A stretch of DNA of 38,145 nt from Bacteroidaceae bacterium (GCA_017448965.1 JAFSKK010000038.1:1-38145); one strand, 5' to 3'; counted from the stretch's first letter, positions 1-8,839 are shown. Program-made: numbers and translations. Notes: generated from the sequence alone by a model not told the origin.

Positions 1-70
1 ATAAAGGAAGATAGCCGCATTTCAGCGGCGGAAGATAGAGGACGATACCTTGCCATTAGCATTACATTTG

Positions 71-110
71 TCTTCTATCTCCTTCTATCTTCTTCTATCT
101 CCCTTTATCT
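71..110. repeat. Four tandem 10-bp units upstream of the first gene
   Basis: Four consecutive decamers of the form YCTTCTATCT are visible (tcttctatct, ccttctatct, tcttctatct, ccctttatct). Upstream, at 6-14 and 30-38, the sequence ggaagatag occurs twice, close to the reverse complement of the unit, around a small GCCGC/GCGGC hairpin (14-29). The block ends about 50 bp before the first gene. A 10-bp period equals one helical turn, but this may simply be Bacteroidales intergenic filler. Confidence 0.6.
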
Positions 111-158
111 ACAAGGCATACAAAGCTTGCGAAACTTTAGCATACTAATACTACAACA

Positions 159-1232
159 ATGAAAAAGATTCTTACTTGGGTGCTTGCCGCCACCTTGATT
201 TGCGGCACTACCGTGTTTACTTCGTGTTCGAAAGACGATGACAACGTCGTGAATCCAGTCAAGAAGGACTATTTCACGCAATGGAATACTTGTGAAGCCT
301 TGACTGCACTGAAAGCATACGTGGAAGACGTAACCAATCCGAACTCCCCGAATTTTATTAAGGAGGAAGACCGCATCGCCACATTCGACATGGACGGCAC
401 TTTTGTGGGCGAACTCTATCCCACCTATTTCGAGTACAACCTGCTGGAGTACCGTGTGCTGGAAGATGCTGCCTATAAGGACATCGCCCCTGAAGACGTG
501 AAGGAGACGGCGCAGGAAATCCGCGACTTTGTCAGGGATGGTAAGAAATTGCCCGACCATTTCGACATGAAACATGCTCAGGCGGCAGCAAAAGCATACG
601 CTGGCATGACACTCGCCGAGTTTGATGCCTACGTTAAAGCGTATGCAGCCCAGCAGGCAAACGGATTCACGGGCATGACCTACGGACAGGGTTTCTATCA
701 GCCTATGCTGCAAGTGTTTGACTATCTGGAGGCGAATGGTTTCACCTATTATGTTGTTTCAGGTTCTGACCGCTTCATCTGCCGTGCATTGGTTGAACCT
801 ATTGGTATCAAGCCCAACCGCGTGATTGGCATGGACGTGAAACTCCGCTCCACCAGCCAAGGTACTGAAGCAGGCGTCAACTACACGATGGGTAAGGAAG
901 AAGACCTTGTCCGCACGGACGAACTCATCATCAAGAACCTGAAGACCAACAAAGTCCTTCAAATCAGTCAGGAGATAGGCAAGGTGCCCGTCCTCTCGTT
1001 TGGAAACAGTGGTGGCGACTGTGCCATGCATAACTACTGCCTGAGCAACACCCTCAAGTCCGCTGCCTTCATGCTGATTGCCGACGACGATGCAAGAGAC
1101 CATGCCAACCGTGACAAAGCACTCTCGTTGGGAGAGCAGTGGCGCGAAGCAGGCTACCATGTCATCTCCATGCGTGACGACTTCCGAACCATCTATGGAG
1201 ACGGAGTGCAGAAAACCGACTTTACGTTCTGA
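159..1232 (+). CDS. HAD-superfamily phosphatase, exported lipoprotein
   Basis: Predicted HAD-type phosphohydrolase of 357 residues carried as a lipoprotein. The N-terminus is a signal sequence ending in a lipobox-like FTSC with Cys23, followed by an Asp-rich stretch. HAD motif I is FDMDGT, with nucleophile Asp77 and acid/base Asp79. Motif II is probably the Ser of VVSGSDR, and motif IV resembles the acidic GNSGGDCAM. The general layout resembles phosphoserine-phosphatase-like HAD enzymes, but the substrate cannot be told. The gene stands alone, converges on uxuB across a strong hairpin, and has no clear TAnnTTTG box. Family call firm, substrate unknown. Confidence 0.8.
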   Translation: MKKILTWVLAATLICGTTVFTSCSKDDDNVVNPVKKDYFTQWNTCEALTALKAYVEDVTNPNSPNFIKEEDRIATFDMDGTFVGELYPTYFEYNLLEYRVLEDAAYKDIAPEDVKETAQEIRDFVRDGKKLPDHFDMKHAQAAAKAYAGMTLAEFDAYVKAYAAQQANGFTGMTYGQGFYQPMLQVFDYLEANGFTYYVVSGSDRFICRALVEPIGIKPNRVIGMDVKLRSTSQGTEAGVNYTMGKEEDLVRTDELIIKNLKTNKVLQISQEIGKVPVLSFGNSGGDCAMHNYCLSNTLKSAAFMLIADDDARDHANRDKALSLGEQWREAGYHVISMRDDFRTIYGDGVQKTDFTF

Positions 1233-1254
1233 AAATCATTCGTTGCAAAACAAT

Positions 1255-1295
1255 CATGCGGCGTGCTCTTGGGTGAGCGCGCCGCATGACTTTTA
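1255..1295. terminator. Bidirectional terminator between convergent genes
   Basis: Fourteen-base arms 1255-1268 and 1275-1288 pair with one G-T wobble around the loop TTGGGT, followed by ACTTTT. The hairpin sits between the phosphatase gene and the oppositely oriented uxuB. Confidence 0.8.
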
Positions 1296-1320
1296 TGTAC
1301 TTTGTATGGAATGTGTGCGG

Positions 1321-2907
1321 TTATCTTGCTGACACGTACTTGTGTAAGGTCTTGCGCACGGCTCCGTTGCCAGCATAGAGTTCCTTCACCATGCCTTCAA
1401 TTTGTTCACCCAAGCCTGCGTCGTAGAGGTTGACACCGAACACGTCGGCACGACTGTAGAGTTGTTTCAGACAACTGTAATCTTGGTCTGCCTTGCCCAC
1501 TTCAAGAGGAGCCACAATGGCTTGCAACTCAGAGAGCAATGGGTCAGAAGAAGGCTCGAAGGGTGTGCCGTCGTCCTTGATGCCTTTGAGGTAACGGGCA
1601 TAGCCTGCCAGCGTGAGCGGAATGAGGACGAGGTTAGACTTGTCAAGCCCACGTGCCAGATACTTCTTGATGGTCTCGCCGAAACGGATAGGCAGTTTCT
1701 GACTGGTGTCGGTGGCGATGCGCTGTGGGGCATCGGGCATGAACGGATTAGGCAATCTGCGATTGATGACTGCACCGATGAACTCGTAGGGGTTCAGCAC
1801 ACCAGGGTCAGTCACCACAGGCATGGCCTCGATGTAGCCGAGTTTCTGCACGAACGGGCGCAGGTCTTCGTCTGCCATCTCAGCAGAGATGAGCGTGTAG
1901 CCTAACATGCAGCCATAGATGGCCATGGCGGTGTGGAGCGGATTGAGGCAGGTGGTCACCTTCATCGTCTCCACTTTATCAACGGTCTCACGGGTGGTGT
2001 AGAGCGCACCGCCGAGGTCGAGTGGGGGACGGCCATTGGTGTAGTTGTCCTCAATGACGAGGTATTGCACCTCCTCTGCATTGACGAAGGGAGCCGTGAA
2101 GGTGTGCTTCTCGGTCTCAATGTAGTCATTGTCCTCAAAGCCGTCGGCTGCCAGCATCTCCTTTACCTTCTCGTGGGGACGGGGAGTGATCTTGTCAATC
2201 ATCGACCAAGGGAAGGTGATTTTCTTCTCGTCCTTCAGATAGTCGAGGAAAGCCTTATCGGCCAGTCCGTCTGCCACCCAGCGTTCAGCGTATACAAAGA
2301 CGCCAGCCTTCACCTTGTCGCCGTTGTGGGAACAGTTGTCCATGCTCTGGATGGTAAGTGGCAACTGACCTGCGTTGAAGCGTTCGAACAACAGTGCACA
2401 CACCTTTCCCATCGCAAAGACGGGCTTCAAGCCACGTGCCAAGTCGGCATCGTTGTAGGTGTAGCCCTTCTCGGTGATGGTGAAGGAAATCATCTGGAGT
2501 GATGGGCTCTTGAAGATTTCCACGAGGCGCTGCCAATCGCTGAACTGGTAGTCGGCTTTCAGTGCTTCTGTCACAGAACCAATCACCTTCTTCTCGATGG
2601 TGCCTGTGGATTGCAGACTTACAAGAAGCGAGAGGTTGTTATAAGGGGTGTATGCCTTGTCAATTACCTCGAAGTCAAATGTCTCAGCCACGATGACACC
2701 ACGGTCGTATTTGCCCGTGTTCAGCGCGTCGTTGAGGATGGCGGCTGGGAAAGCGCGGAAGATGTTGCCACCACCGAAGTGTACCCATGTGGGTTCGTCG
2801 TGGGTTTTCTTCACCACGGCAGCCCTGTCAAACTTGGGAAGCTGGTAGCCTTTCGCTTCCCACTCTGCGGCATTGAATTTGCTGGAAAAAATATCGTTCA
2901 GTTTCAT
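1321..2907 (-). CDS. uxuB: Fructuronate reductase (mannitol dehydrogenase family)
   Basis: Reversible NAD-dependent reduction of D-fructuronate to D-mannonate in cytosolic hexuronate catabolism. The 528-residue protein has an N-terminal Rossmann region with VHFGGGNIFRAF and a C-terminal mannitol-dehydrogenase domain. The catalytic Lys-Asn-His cluster appears as MKVTTCLNPLHTA (Lys316, Asn322, His325), with one more residue between Lys and Asn than in the mannitol dehydrogenases I recall. The ATG at 2907 is preferred over an in-frame TTG at 2916 that lies inside a TTGAAA-rich intergenic repeat. It follows uxuA by 23 bp, so the two are almost surely one operon. The alternative of tagaturonate or mannitol dehydrogenase is less likely given the UxuA partner. 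Confidence 0.88.
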   Translation of the reverse strand: MKLNDIFSSKFNAAEWEAKGYQLPKFDRAAVVKKTHDEPTWVHFGGGNIFRAFPAAILNDALNTGKYDRGVIVAETFDFEVIDKAYTPYNNLSLLVSLQSTGTIEKKVIGSVTEALKADYQFSDWQRLVEIFKSPSLQMISFTITEKGYTYNDADLARGLKPVFAMGKVCALLFERFNAGQLPLTIQSMDNCSHNGDKVKAGVFVYAERWVADGLADKAFLDYLKDEKKITFPWSMIDKITPRPHEKVKEMLAADGFEDNDYIETEKHTFTAPFVNAEEVQYLVIEDNYTNGRPPLDLGGALYTTRETVDKVETMKVTTCLNPLHTAMAIYGCMLGYTLISAEMADEDLRPFVQKLGYIEAMPVVTDPGVLNPYEFIGAVINRRLPNPFMPDAPQRIATDTSQKLPIRFGETIKKYLARGLDKSNLVLIPLTLAGYARYLKGIKDDGTPFEPSSDPLLSELQAIVAPLEVGKADQDYSCLKQLYSRADVFGVNLYDAGLGEQIEGMVKELYAGNGAVRKTLHKYVSAR

Positions 2908-2930
2908 AACTTTCAATTTTCAACTTTCAA

Positions 2931-4184
2931 TTAGTCAAAGAATCCGGGTTGTTTGTACTCGATGCCTAACTCTCTGTCCACAGTGGCGAGGATGCCCTGC
3001 ACCTGACCCATGGCGAACATACGTCCGAGGAGTGTGTAGCCAGAGTTGTGGCCGTGATTGCTTTCGTCGAAGATGCCGCCAGGCTCGTCGGTGAAGGTCA
3101 TGCCGTGGTCAACACGCATAGGAAGTTGTGGGTTCTCCTTCTCGAAGATGCGGCAAAGTTCGATGAGATCGGCACGTCCGCCAAGGTGAGAAGCCTCTGT
3201 GAAGTCGCCATTGGGGAAGATGTGGCAAGAACGCAAGTGTACGAAGTGAGTGCGTGGAGCAAACTTCTTAGCCATCTCCACCACATTGTTGTAGGCACCT
3301 GCTGAGAGAGAACCGGCACAGAAGGTAAGACCGTTGTGCTTGTTAGGCACAGCGTTGAGGAACCACTCGATGTCCTCTTCTGTGCGCACGATGCGTGGAA
3401 GGCCAAGCACCTCGATAGGTGGGTCGTCGGGGTGGACGCACATGTTCATGCCATATTCCTCGCAGGTCGGCATGATAGCTTCGAGGAAATATTTCATATT
3501 AGCACGAAGCTGTGCCTTGTCGATACCCTTGTAGAGGTCGAGGAAGTCGCGGAACTTCTGGATGGGAGCCTCGTCGTTCTCGCTGAAGTTGCCCGACACG
3601 AAGCCTTGGGTCTTGATGATGATGTTCTCTACGAGCTTGTGATCTTTCTCTGGAGTCATCGTCTTGGCGAGTTCGTCGCACTCGTCCAACACGTTGCGAC
3701 CCGCACCCACACCAGCAGGGAACTCGAACTTCGCCCACTCCTCACGAGCACCTTCACGTTTCAGGATGTAGATGTCGAAATAAGCGAACTCTGCATAGTT
3801 GAAGTAGAGATTTGTAGAACCGTTAGGATTTTCATGCAAAAGGTCGGTACGTGCCCAGTCAAGCACAGGCATGAAGTTGTAGCAGATGCAGTGGATACCC
3901 TCAGCAGAGAGGTTGCGAAGGCTTTCCTTATACACCTCAATCTGGTGGTCGCGATCAGGACCGCCATATTTGATGGTCTCCACTACAGGCAGGCTCTCCA
4001 CCACGCTCCAGCGCATTCCATAACTCTCGATGTACGTCTTCAAATCGTGAATTTTCTCACGTGTCCACACCTCGCCAAGAGGCACGTCGTGCAGGGCGGT
4101 CACGATACCCTCCACACCAATCTGTTTCAGTTGGGCAAGGGTGATTTTATCCTTCTTGCCAAACCATCTCCATGTTCTTTCCAT
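2931..4184 (-). CDS. uxuA: Mannonate dehydratase
   Basis: Converts D-mannonate to 2-keto-3-deoxygluconate, the step after UxuB. The 417-residue protein begins MERTWRWFGKKDKITL, a family-typical N-terminus, so the ATG at 4184 is chosen over longer versions that would run into the promoter. Metal-binding segments are visible as VHLRSCHIFPNGDF and MRVDHGMTF, matching the TIM-barrel UxuA family. A -7-like box (TATCTTTG, minus strand, 4212-4219) lies about 28 bp upstream. The gene is divergent from the GH115 gene, so glucuronate release and glucuronate breakdown share an intergenic control region. UxaC and KDG kinase are not in the window. Confidence 0.92.
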   Translation of the reverse strand: MERTWRWFGKKDKITLAQLKQIGVEGIVTALHDVPLGEVWTREKIHDLKTYIESYGMRWSVVESLPVVETIKYGGPDRDHQIEVYKESLRNLSAEGIHCICYNFMPVLDWARTDLLHENPNGSTNLYFNYAEFAYFDIYILKREGAREEWAKFEFPAGVGAGRNVLDECDELAKTMTPEKDHKLVENIIIKTQGFVSGNFSENDEAPIQKFRDFLDLYKGIDKAQLRANMKYFLEAIMPTCEEYGMNMCVHPDDPPIEVLGLPRIVRTEEDIEWFLNAVPNKHNGLTFCAGSLSAGAYNNVVEMAKKFAPRTHFVHLRSCHIFPNGDFTEASHLGGRADLIELCRIFEKENPQLPMRVDHGMTFTDEPGGIFDESNHGHNSGYTLLGRMFAMGQVQGILATVDRELGIEYKQPGFFD

Positions 4185-4211
4185 ATAGTTAGGTTTTAAT
4201 AAAATTCTTTG

Positions 4212-4219
4212 CAAAGATA
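4212..4219 (-). promoter_or_regulatory. Bacteroidetes -7 box for uxuAB
   Basis: TATCTTTG on the minus strand matches TAnnTTTG exactly, 28 bp before the uxuA ATG. Confidence 0.65.
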
Positions 4220-4283
4220 ACTCAAAAACCACATTTCAACTTGTTCTTTCGTATCATTTTTGTTCAATGTCGTACCAATTTTG

Positions 4284-4291
4284 TATTTTTG
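4284..4291 (+). promoter_or_regulatory. Bacteroidetes -7 box for the GH115 gene
   Basis: TATTTTTG matches TAnnTTTG, 22 bp before the GH115 ATG, with a TTTTG at 4258-4262 as possible -33 element. It is back-to-back with the uxuA promoter. Confidence 0.6.
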
Positions 4292-4313
4292 CATCAGAAA
4301 GAGGATTGAACTC

Positions 4314-6521
4314 ATGAAAAGGATGTGTTTTCTATGGATGGTGTGCGTGATGGCTGCGATGGCTCATGCGCAGGATTTCCTTCTCCCACAAGGGAAGGAT
4401 GTGAACATCTATGTGCAGATGGTGGACGAGCCCGTCGCAGCCACGGCTTGTGAGATGTTGGCCGCAGACGTGAAAAAGGTGCTGGGGGCGGAATTGGTGC
4501 GTGTGAAGAAGCCGACGAAGGCTAAAGTGGTGGCGGTGCTGGACGATTGCTTGCCTCGCGAGGGCTTCCGGCTCTATGTGGAGCGAGGACAACTCTTTGT
4601 GAGAGGAGCTGATGCGCATGGTTTGGCTTATGGGCTGTTGGAAGTGTCTCGGTTGATGGGTGTGTCGCCGTGGGAATGGTGGGCGGACAGTTCTCCAAGT
4701 CTTCTTCGGAAAGGAGAGCGTTTTGTTCTTCCTGCTAGTTTCACCTCACAGCAAAGCCCAGCAGTGTCCTATCGTGGCATCTTCATCAACGACGAGGACT
4801 GGGGCATCCTGCCTTGGAGTGGAGGAGTGATAGGGCCAGATACGAACGAGAAGATTTTCCAACTGATGTTGCGGCTCAGGGCCAACTACTATTGGCCGTC
4901 GATGCATGAAGTGAGCAAGCCATTCTTCACCATCGAGGGCAACCGCGAGATGGCGCACAAGTATGGAATCTATGTGGGTGGGTCGCATTGCGAACCGATG
5001 GCCACATCGCCTGCCACGGAGTGGAAGCTGCGTGGAGTGGGCGATTATAACTATGTGACGAACCGAACGGCGGTGTTGCAGTTTTGGCGTGAGCGTGTGG
5101 AAGAGGTGAAGGGGCAAGACATCGTCTATACGCTTGGTATGCGGGGCGTGCATGATGGTTCTATGCAGGGTGTCAAGACAAAGGACGAAAAATTGCACTA
5201 TCTGCAACAGGTGATTGACGACCAGCGTGAGATGTTGACCTCTCTTGTAAACCCTCATGTGACTCAGGTTCCACAGGTGTTTGTACCATACAAAGAAGTG
5301 TTGGACATCTATCATGCCGGGTTACGAGTGCCTGACGATGTGACACTTATATGGACAGACGATAATTACGGATATATTCGCCACTTCCCCGATGAACAGG
5401 AGCGTTCCCGCAAGGGCGGTAATGGATTATATTACCACATTTCCTATTGGGGAAGGCCCCATGATTACCTTTGGCTCGGCACTTTTTCGCCATTCCTTCT
5501 GCGACAACAACTCACGGAAGCTTATCAACGTGACATGCGTCGAATGTGGGTGTTGAATGTGGGTGATATTAAACCTGCAGAGTATCAGATAGAGGACTTC
5601 ATGAACATGGCGTGGGAAGGTGTTGATGGGCAAGCAGACGAGCGGGGTAAAATCCGGCAGTTCTTGGAACGTGAGTTTGGAGAAGGTCTTGCCGACACCC
5701 TCACTTCTATCATGGTTGACCACTACCGTCTGGCCTTCGACCGTAAGCCCGAACACATGGGAGGCACTCGTGTGGAGGAGGCTGACAAGGCGTATTGGAG
5801 CACGTTCCGTCCTATTGATGGCTGGACGAAAGAAGATGTGCAGCAGCGTGTGGATGACTATCAGCGGTTGTCAGATGCGGTGGAAACATTGGCTGAGCAG
5901 GTGCCTGCTCAGCGTCGAGACACCTATTTCCAATTGGTGAAGTACCCTGTTCAGGCAGCGGCACAGATGAATTTCAAGTTTCTCATGCCTGAGCGGAGTG
6001 GAGAAGCCTACGACAGCATTGTCACCTTGACACATATATATAATAATAACCCACGCTGGCAGGGTATCATGGATATGGCACCAAGAAAGTTGGCGGTGTT
6101 TGGGAAGGTGGAAGAGCCGATGGAGTATCCTGCTTCTCCATCTGCTAAGGGTGGTGTTGCGGAGAATCTTTTGTTCTCAGAAGACACGTGGCTATCGGTA
6201 CGATTGGGCGATGCTTTGACCTTCCCATTCGAGGCATCAGCGGACAGCGTGACATTTGACATCCGTCTCTTGCCCAACCTGCCAGTCAGTGGGGAACGGC
6301 TTACGTTTGCGGTGTCGGTGGATGACGGTGAGGAACAGGTGTTCCACTATGAAACCTACGACCGAAGTGAGGAGTGGAAGCAGAATGTGCTCCGCAATTA
6401 CGCTCAACGCTTTGCAACCTTCTCTTTTCACACGGAGAAGAAAGCCGATTCGCAACATGTTCTTACTTTTAAGGCACTGACAGAAGGCGTGAATCTGCGC
6501 AGCATTCGTCGGATAAAGTAA
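4314..6521 (+). CDS. GH115 xylan alpha-1,2-glucuronidase
   Basis: Secreted glycoside hydrolase of 735 residues, expected to remove glucuronic or 4-O-methylglucuronic acid side chains from xylan or related glycans. The ATG at 4314 gives a clean signal peptide (MKRMCFLWMVCVMAAMAHA|QD); the frame stays open upstream but only into the promoter. Family landmarks are YRGIFINDEDWGILPW, LRANYYWPSMHEVSKPF, GSHCEPM, TLGMRGVHDG, IWTDDNYGYIR and YHISYWGRPHDYLWLGT. It is at the short end for GH115, so an accessory C-terminal domain may be reduced. The divergent uxuAB operon supports glucuronate as the released sugar. Confidence 0.9.
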   Translation: MKRMCFLWMVCVMAAMAHAQDFLLPQGKDVNIYVQMVDEPVAATACEMLAADVKKVLGAELVRVKKPTKAKVVAVLDDCLPREGFRLYVERGQLFVRGADAHGLAYGLLEVSRLMGVSPWEWWADSSPSLLRKGERFVLPASFTSQQSPAVSYRGIFINDEDWGILPWSGGVIGPDTNEKIFQLMLRLRANYYWPSMHEVSKPFFTIEGNREMAHKYGIYVGGSHCEPMATSPATEWKLRGVGDYNYVTNRTAVLQFWRERVEEVKGQDIVYTLGMRGVHDGSMQGVKTKDEKLHYLQQVIDDQREMLTSLVNPHVTQVPQVFVPYKEVLDIYHAGLRVPDDVTLIWTDDNYGYIRHFPDEQERSRKGGNGLYYHISYWGRPHDYLWLGTFSPFLLRQQLTEAYQRDMRRMWVLNVGDIKPAEYQIEDFMNMAWEGVDGQADERGKIRQFLEREFGEGLADTLTSIMVDHYRLAFDRKPEHMGGTRVEEADKAYWSTFRPIDGWTKEDVQQRVDDYQRLSDAVETLAEQVPAQRRDTYFQLVKYPVQAAAQMNFKFLMPERSGEAYDSIVTLTHIYNNNPRWQGIMDMAPRKLAVFGKVEEPMEYPASPSAKGGVAENLLFSEDTWLSVRLGDALTFPFEASADSVTFDIRLLPNLPVSGERLTFAVSVDDGEEQVFHYETYDRSEEWKQNVLRNYAQRFATFSFHTEKKADSQHVLTFKALTEGVNLRSIRRIK

Positions 6522-6574
6522 TATGGACGAAAAAAAGTGTAACATGGTTAAGTGGATATGTCGTAGAGAATCGC

Positions 6575-6582
6575 TACCTTTG
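6575..6582 (+). promoter_or_regulatory. -7 box for the GH97 gene
   Basis: TACCTTTG fits TAnnTTTG and lies 49 bp before the GH97 ATG, so GH97 may be transcribed separately from GH115. Confidence 0.55.
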
Positions 6583-6630
6583 CAACGGGAAAAACTGTGT
6601 AACGAATCACAAAACCTATTATACGTAAAA

Positions 6631-8568
6631 ATGAAGAAGTTTTTTTTAGCAATCCTTGCGATGGCAAGTGTTTGTATGTCGGCTTGGTCGGCAGAGAAGA
6701 GTTTCAGTAGTCCTGATGGCAAGTTGACGGTGACGGTTGACGATGCCAACGGAGGTTTCACCTATCGTGTCACATTGGATGGCGCAGAGTTCATCGGTCG
6801 TTCACCGTTAGGATTGAAGACGAACATTGGCGACTTCACCAAGGATCTGACTTTGGCAGGATGCGAAGTGAAGAACGTGAAGGAACAGTATCAACTTCGC
6901 AACATCAAGCAGAGCAACGTGAATTATGAAGCCACTGAGGCTGTTTGCGCGATAGAGCAGGGTGGCAAGAAGGTGATGGACGTTGTGTTCCGCGTGAGCA
7001 ACCGTGATGTGGCTTATCGCTACAAGGTCTATCCAAAGGGACAGACGCTCGTGGCTGTCATCGAAGGCGAAGCAAGTAGTTTCCAATTGCCCGAAGGAAC
7101 AACGACCTTCCTCTGTCCGCAATCTCGTCCGATGGGTGGTTTTGCCCGCACGTCTCCCAGTTACGAAACCAGTTATACCCTCGACGATCAGATGGGTAAG
7201 AATGGTTGGGGTGAAGGCTATTCATTCCCTTGCCTCTTCCGTGTAGGTGAGAAGGGTTGGGTGCTCATCAGCGAGACAGGTGTGGATGGCAAGTATGTGG
7301 CCAGCCGTCTGCTCAATGAGAAAGATGGGCTTTATCGCATCGGTTTCCCTCAGCAGGGCGAGTGCAACGGCTTCGGTTCCACTTCTGCGATGGTGGCATT
7401 GCCTTGTGAGACTCCTTGGCGCACCATCACTGTGGGCACCACGTTGGCTAACATTGTGGAAACGACTGTGCCGTTCGACCTTGTTGAACAGAAGTACAAG
7501 GCTTCTCAGGAATATATCTATGGTAAGGGCTCTTGGAGCTGGATTATTGGTATGGATTCCAGTTGCAACTTCGATGAGCAGAAGCGTTACATCGATTTCT
7601 CTGCTGCGATGGGCTATCAGACGGTGCTCATCGACGCCCTTTGGGACAAGCAGATTGGCTATGAGAAGATGGCAGAACTGGCTGCATACGGCAAGAGCAA
7701 AGGTGTGGGATTGTTCCTTTGGTATAACTCCAACGGTACGTGGAACGATGCACCTCAGTCGCCCATCGGCAAGATGGATAAGAGCCGTGAGCGCCGTGCT
7801 GAGATGGCGTGGATGAAGAGCATCGGCATTCGAGGCATCAAGGTCGATTTCTTTGGTGGCGATAAGCAGAACATGATGCAACTTTACGAGGATATCCTTT
7901 CCGATGCCAACGACTTCGGCATCCTTGTGATTTTCCACGGTTGCACCTTGCCACGTGGATGGGAGAAGATGTATCCCAACTATGCGGCAAGTGAGGCTGT
8001 GCTGGCATCAGAGAACCTGCACTTCGGACAGGGTGCCTGCGATGCTGAGGCACGCAATGCGACGATTCACACATTTATCCGCAACACCGTTGGTTCAATG
8101 GATTTTGGCGGTTCCACCCTCAACAAGTTCTACAATGCTGACAACAAGCGCGGCACCCATCGTGTCACTTCCGATGTTTATGCGCTTGCCACAGCGGTGC
8201 TCTTCCAGAGTGCGGTGCAGCACTTTGCCCTTGCCCCCAACAACCTCACCGATGCACCTGCATGGGCCATCGACTTCATGAAGAACGTGCCCACCACATG
8301 GGATGAGGTGAAGTTCATCGACGGCTATCCAGGCAAGTATGCCATTATCGCTCGCCGCACAGGCAACAAGTGGTTTGTGGTCGGCATCAATGCAGAAGAC
8401 GCAACGTTGAAGAAGACCATCTCTCTTCCGATGTTCGACAAAGGAGCAGAACTGCAGGTGTATAGCGACGATGCAGAACTCAATGGTAGCGTCAGCACCA
8501 TCAAGGCAAAGAAGCAAATCACAGTGACTATCCCCAAGAACGGCGGTCTTGTGATTGTGAACAAGTAA
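6631..8568 (+). CDS. GH97 glycoside hydrolase, probably retaining alpha-galactosidase type
   Basis: Exported 645-residue GH97 enzyme. The ATG at 6631 starts the signal peptide (MKKFFLAILAMASVCMSAWSA). An N-terminal beta-sandwich begins SPDGKLTVTVDD, and the barrel holds GSWSWIIGMDSSCNFDEQ and GIRGIKVDFFGGDKQ. Asp406 in KVDF and Glu461 in ASENL are 55 residues apart, the same spacing as the nucleophile Asp415 and acid/base Glu470 that I recall for the retaining GH97 enzyme BtGal97b. Its length also resembles BtGal97b rather than the longer inverting SusB. I therefore infer a retaining alpha-galactosidase-like enzyme; alpha-glucosidase remains possible. Confidence 0.88.
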   Translation: MKKFFLAILAMASVCMSAWSAEKSFSSPDGKLTVTVDDANGGFTYRVTLDGAEFIGRSPLGLKTNIGDFTKDLTLAGCEVKNVKEQYQLRNIKQSNVNYEATEAVCAIEQGGKKVMDVVFRVSNRDVAYRYKVYPKGQTLVAVIEGEASSFQLPEGTTTFLCPQSRPMGGFARTSPSYETSYTLDDQMGKNGWGEGYSFPCLFRVGEKGWVLISETGVDGKYVASRLLNEKDGLYRIGFPQQGECNGFGSTSAMVALPCETPWRTITVGTTLANIVETTVPFDLVEQKYKASQEYIYGKGSWSWIIGMDSSCNFDEQKRYIDFSAAMGYQTVLIDALWDKQIGYEKMAELAAYGKSKGVGLFLWYNSNGTWNDAPQSPIGKMDKSRERRAEMAWMKSIGIRGIKVDFFGGDKQNMMQLYEDILSDANDFGILVIFHGCTLPRGWEKMYPNYAASEAVLASENLHFGQGACDAEARNATIHTFIRNTVGSMDFGGSTLNKFYNADNKRGTHRVTSDVYALATAVLFQSAVQHFALAPNNLTDAPAWAIDFMKNVPTTWDEVKFIDGYPGKYAIIARRTGNKWFVVGINAEDATLKKTISLPMFDKGAELQVYSDDAELNGSVSTIKAKKQITVTIPKNGGLVIVNK

Positions 8569-8582
8569 ACCACATATATGAT

Positions 8583-8630
8583 ATGAAGAGCGGGGCTTGT
8601 GTCTGGCACGACACAAGCCCCGCTCTTCAT
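8583..8630. terminator. Perfect 20-bp hairpin after GH97
   Basis: Arms 8583-8602 and 8611-8630 are exact reverse complements around an 8-nt loop (CTGGCACG), starting 14 bp after the GH97 stop. There is no strong U-tract, so it may act as an RNA-stabilising 3' hairpin as much as a terminator. Confidence 0.7.
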
Positions 8631-8646
8631 GTCTTCCCAAACGACT

Positions 8647-8839
8647 CTTCCACTGCCTCCATGATGTTCCTTCCACATCCTCCGATACGGTTCTTCCACT
8701 GCCTCAAAATCGGTCTGAGTCACACCGAGGGGTGCGGTGTGACTCAGACCGACCCTACCGGTGTGACTCACACCGATTTCGAGGTTGTGGAAGCGTCTCG
8801 TTGGAGGTAGTGGAGGTGCCTTTTGAGTGGCAGTGGAAG
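8647..8839. repeat. Symmetric nine-unit intergenic repeat, copy A
   Basis: This 193-bp element is symmetric about base 8743. Three CTTCCACTGCCTC-like 13-mers start at 8647, 8670 and 8693. Then come three palindromes of type TCGGTGTGASTCACACCGA centred at 8719, 8743 and 8767. Three reverse-complement 13-mers (GAGGYAGTGGAAG) follow at 8781, 8804 and 8827. Spacing is 23 bp for the outer units and 24 bp for the palindromes; the 10-bp gaps between 13-mers vary. A second copy with identical geometry lies at 27878-28070. It is not protein-coding in any convincing frame. Function unknown. Confidence 0.9.

Noticed and set aside
8647-8839. CRISPR array
   Set aside because: The 13-mers and 10-bp gaps are too short, orientation flips at the centre, and no cas genes are present.
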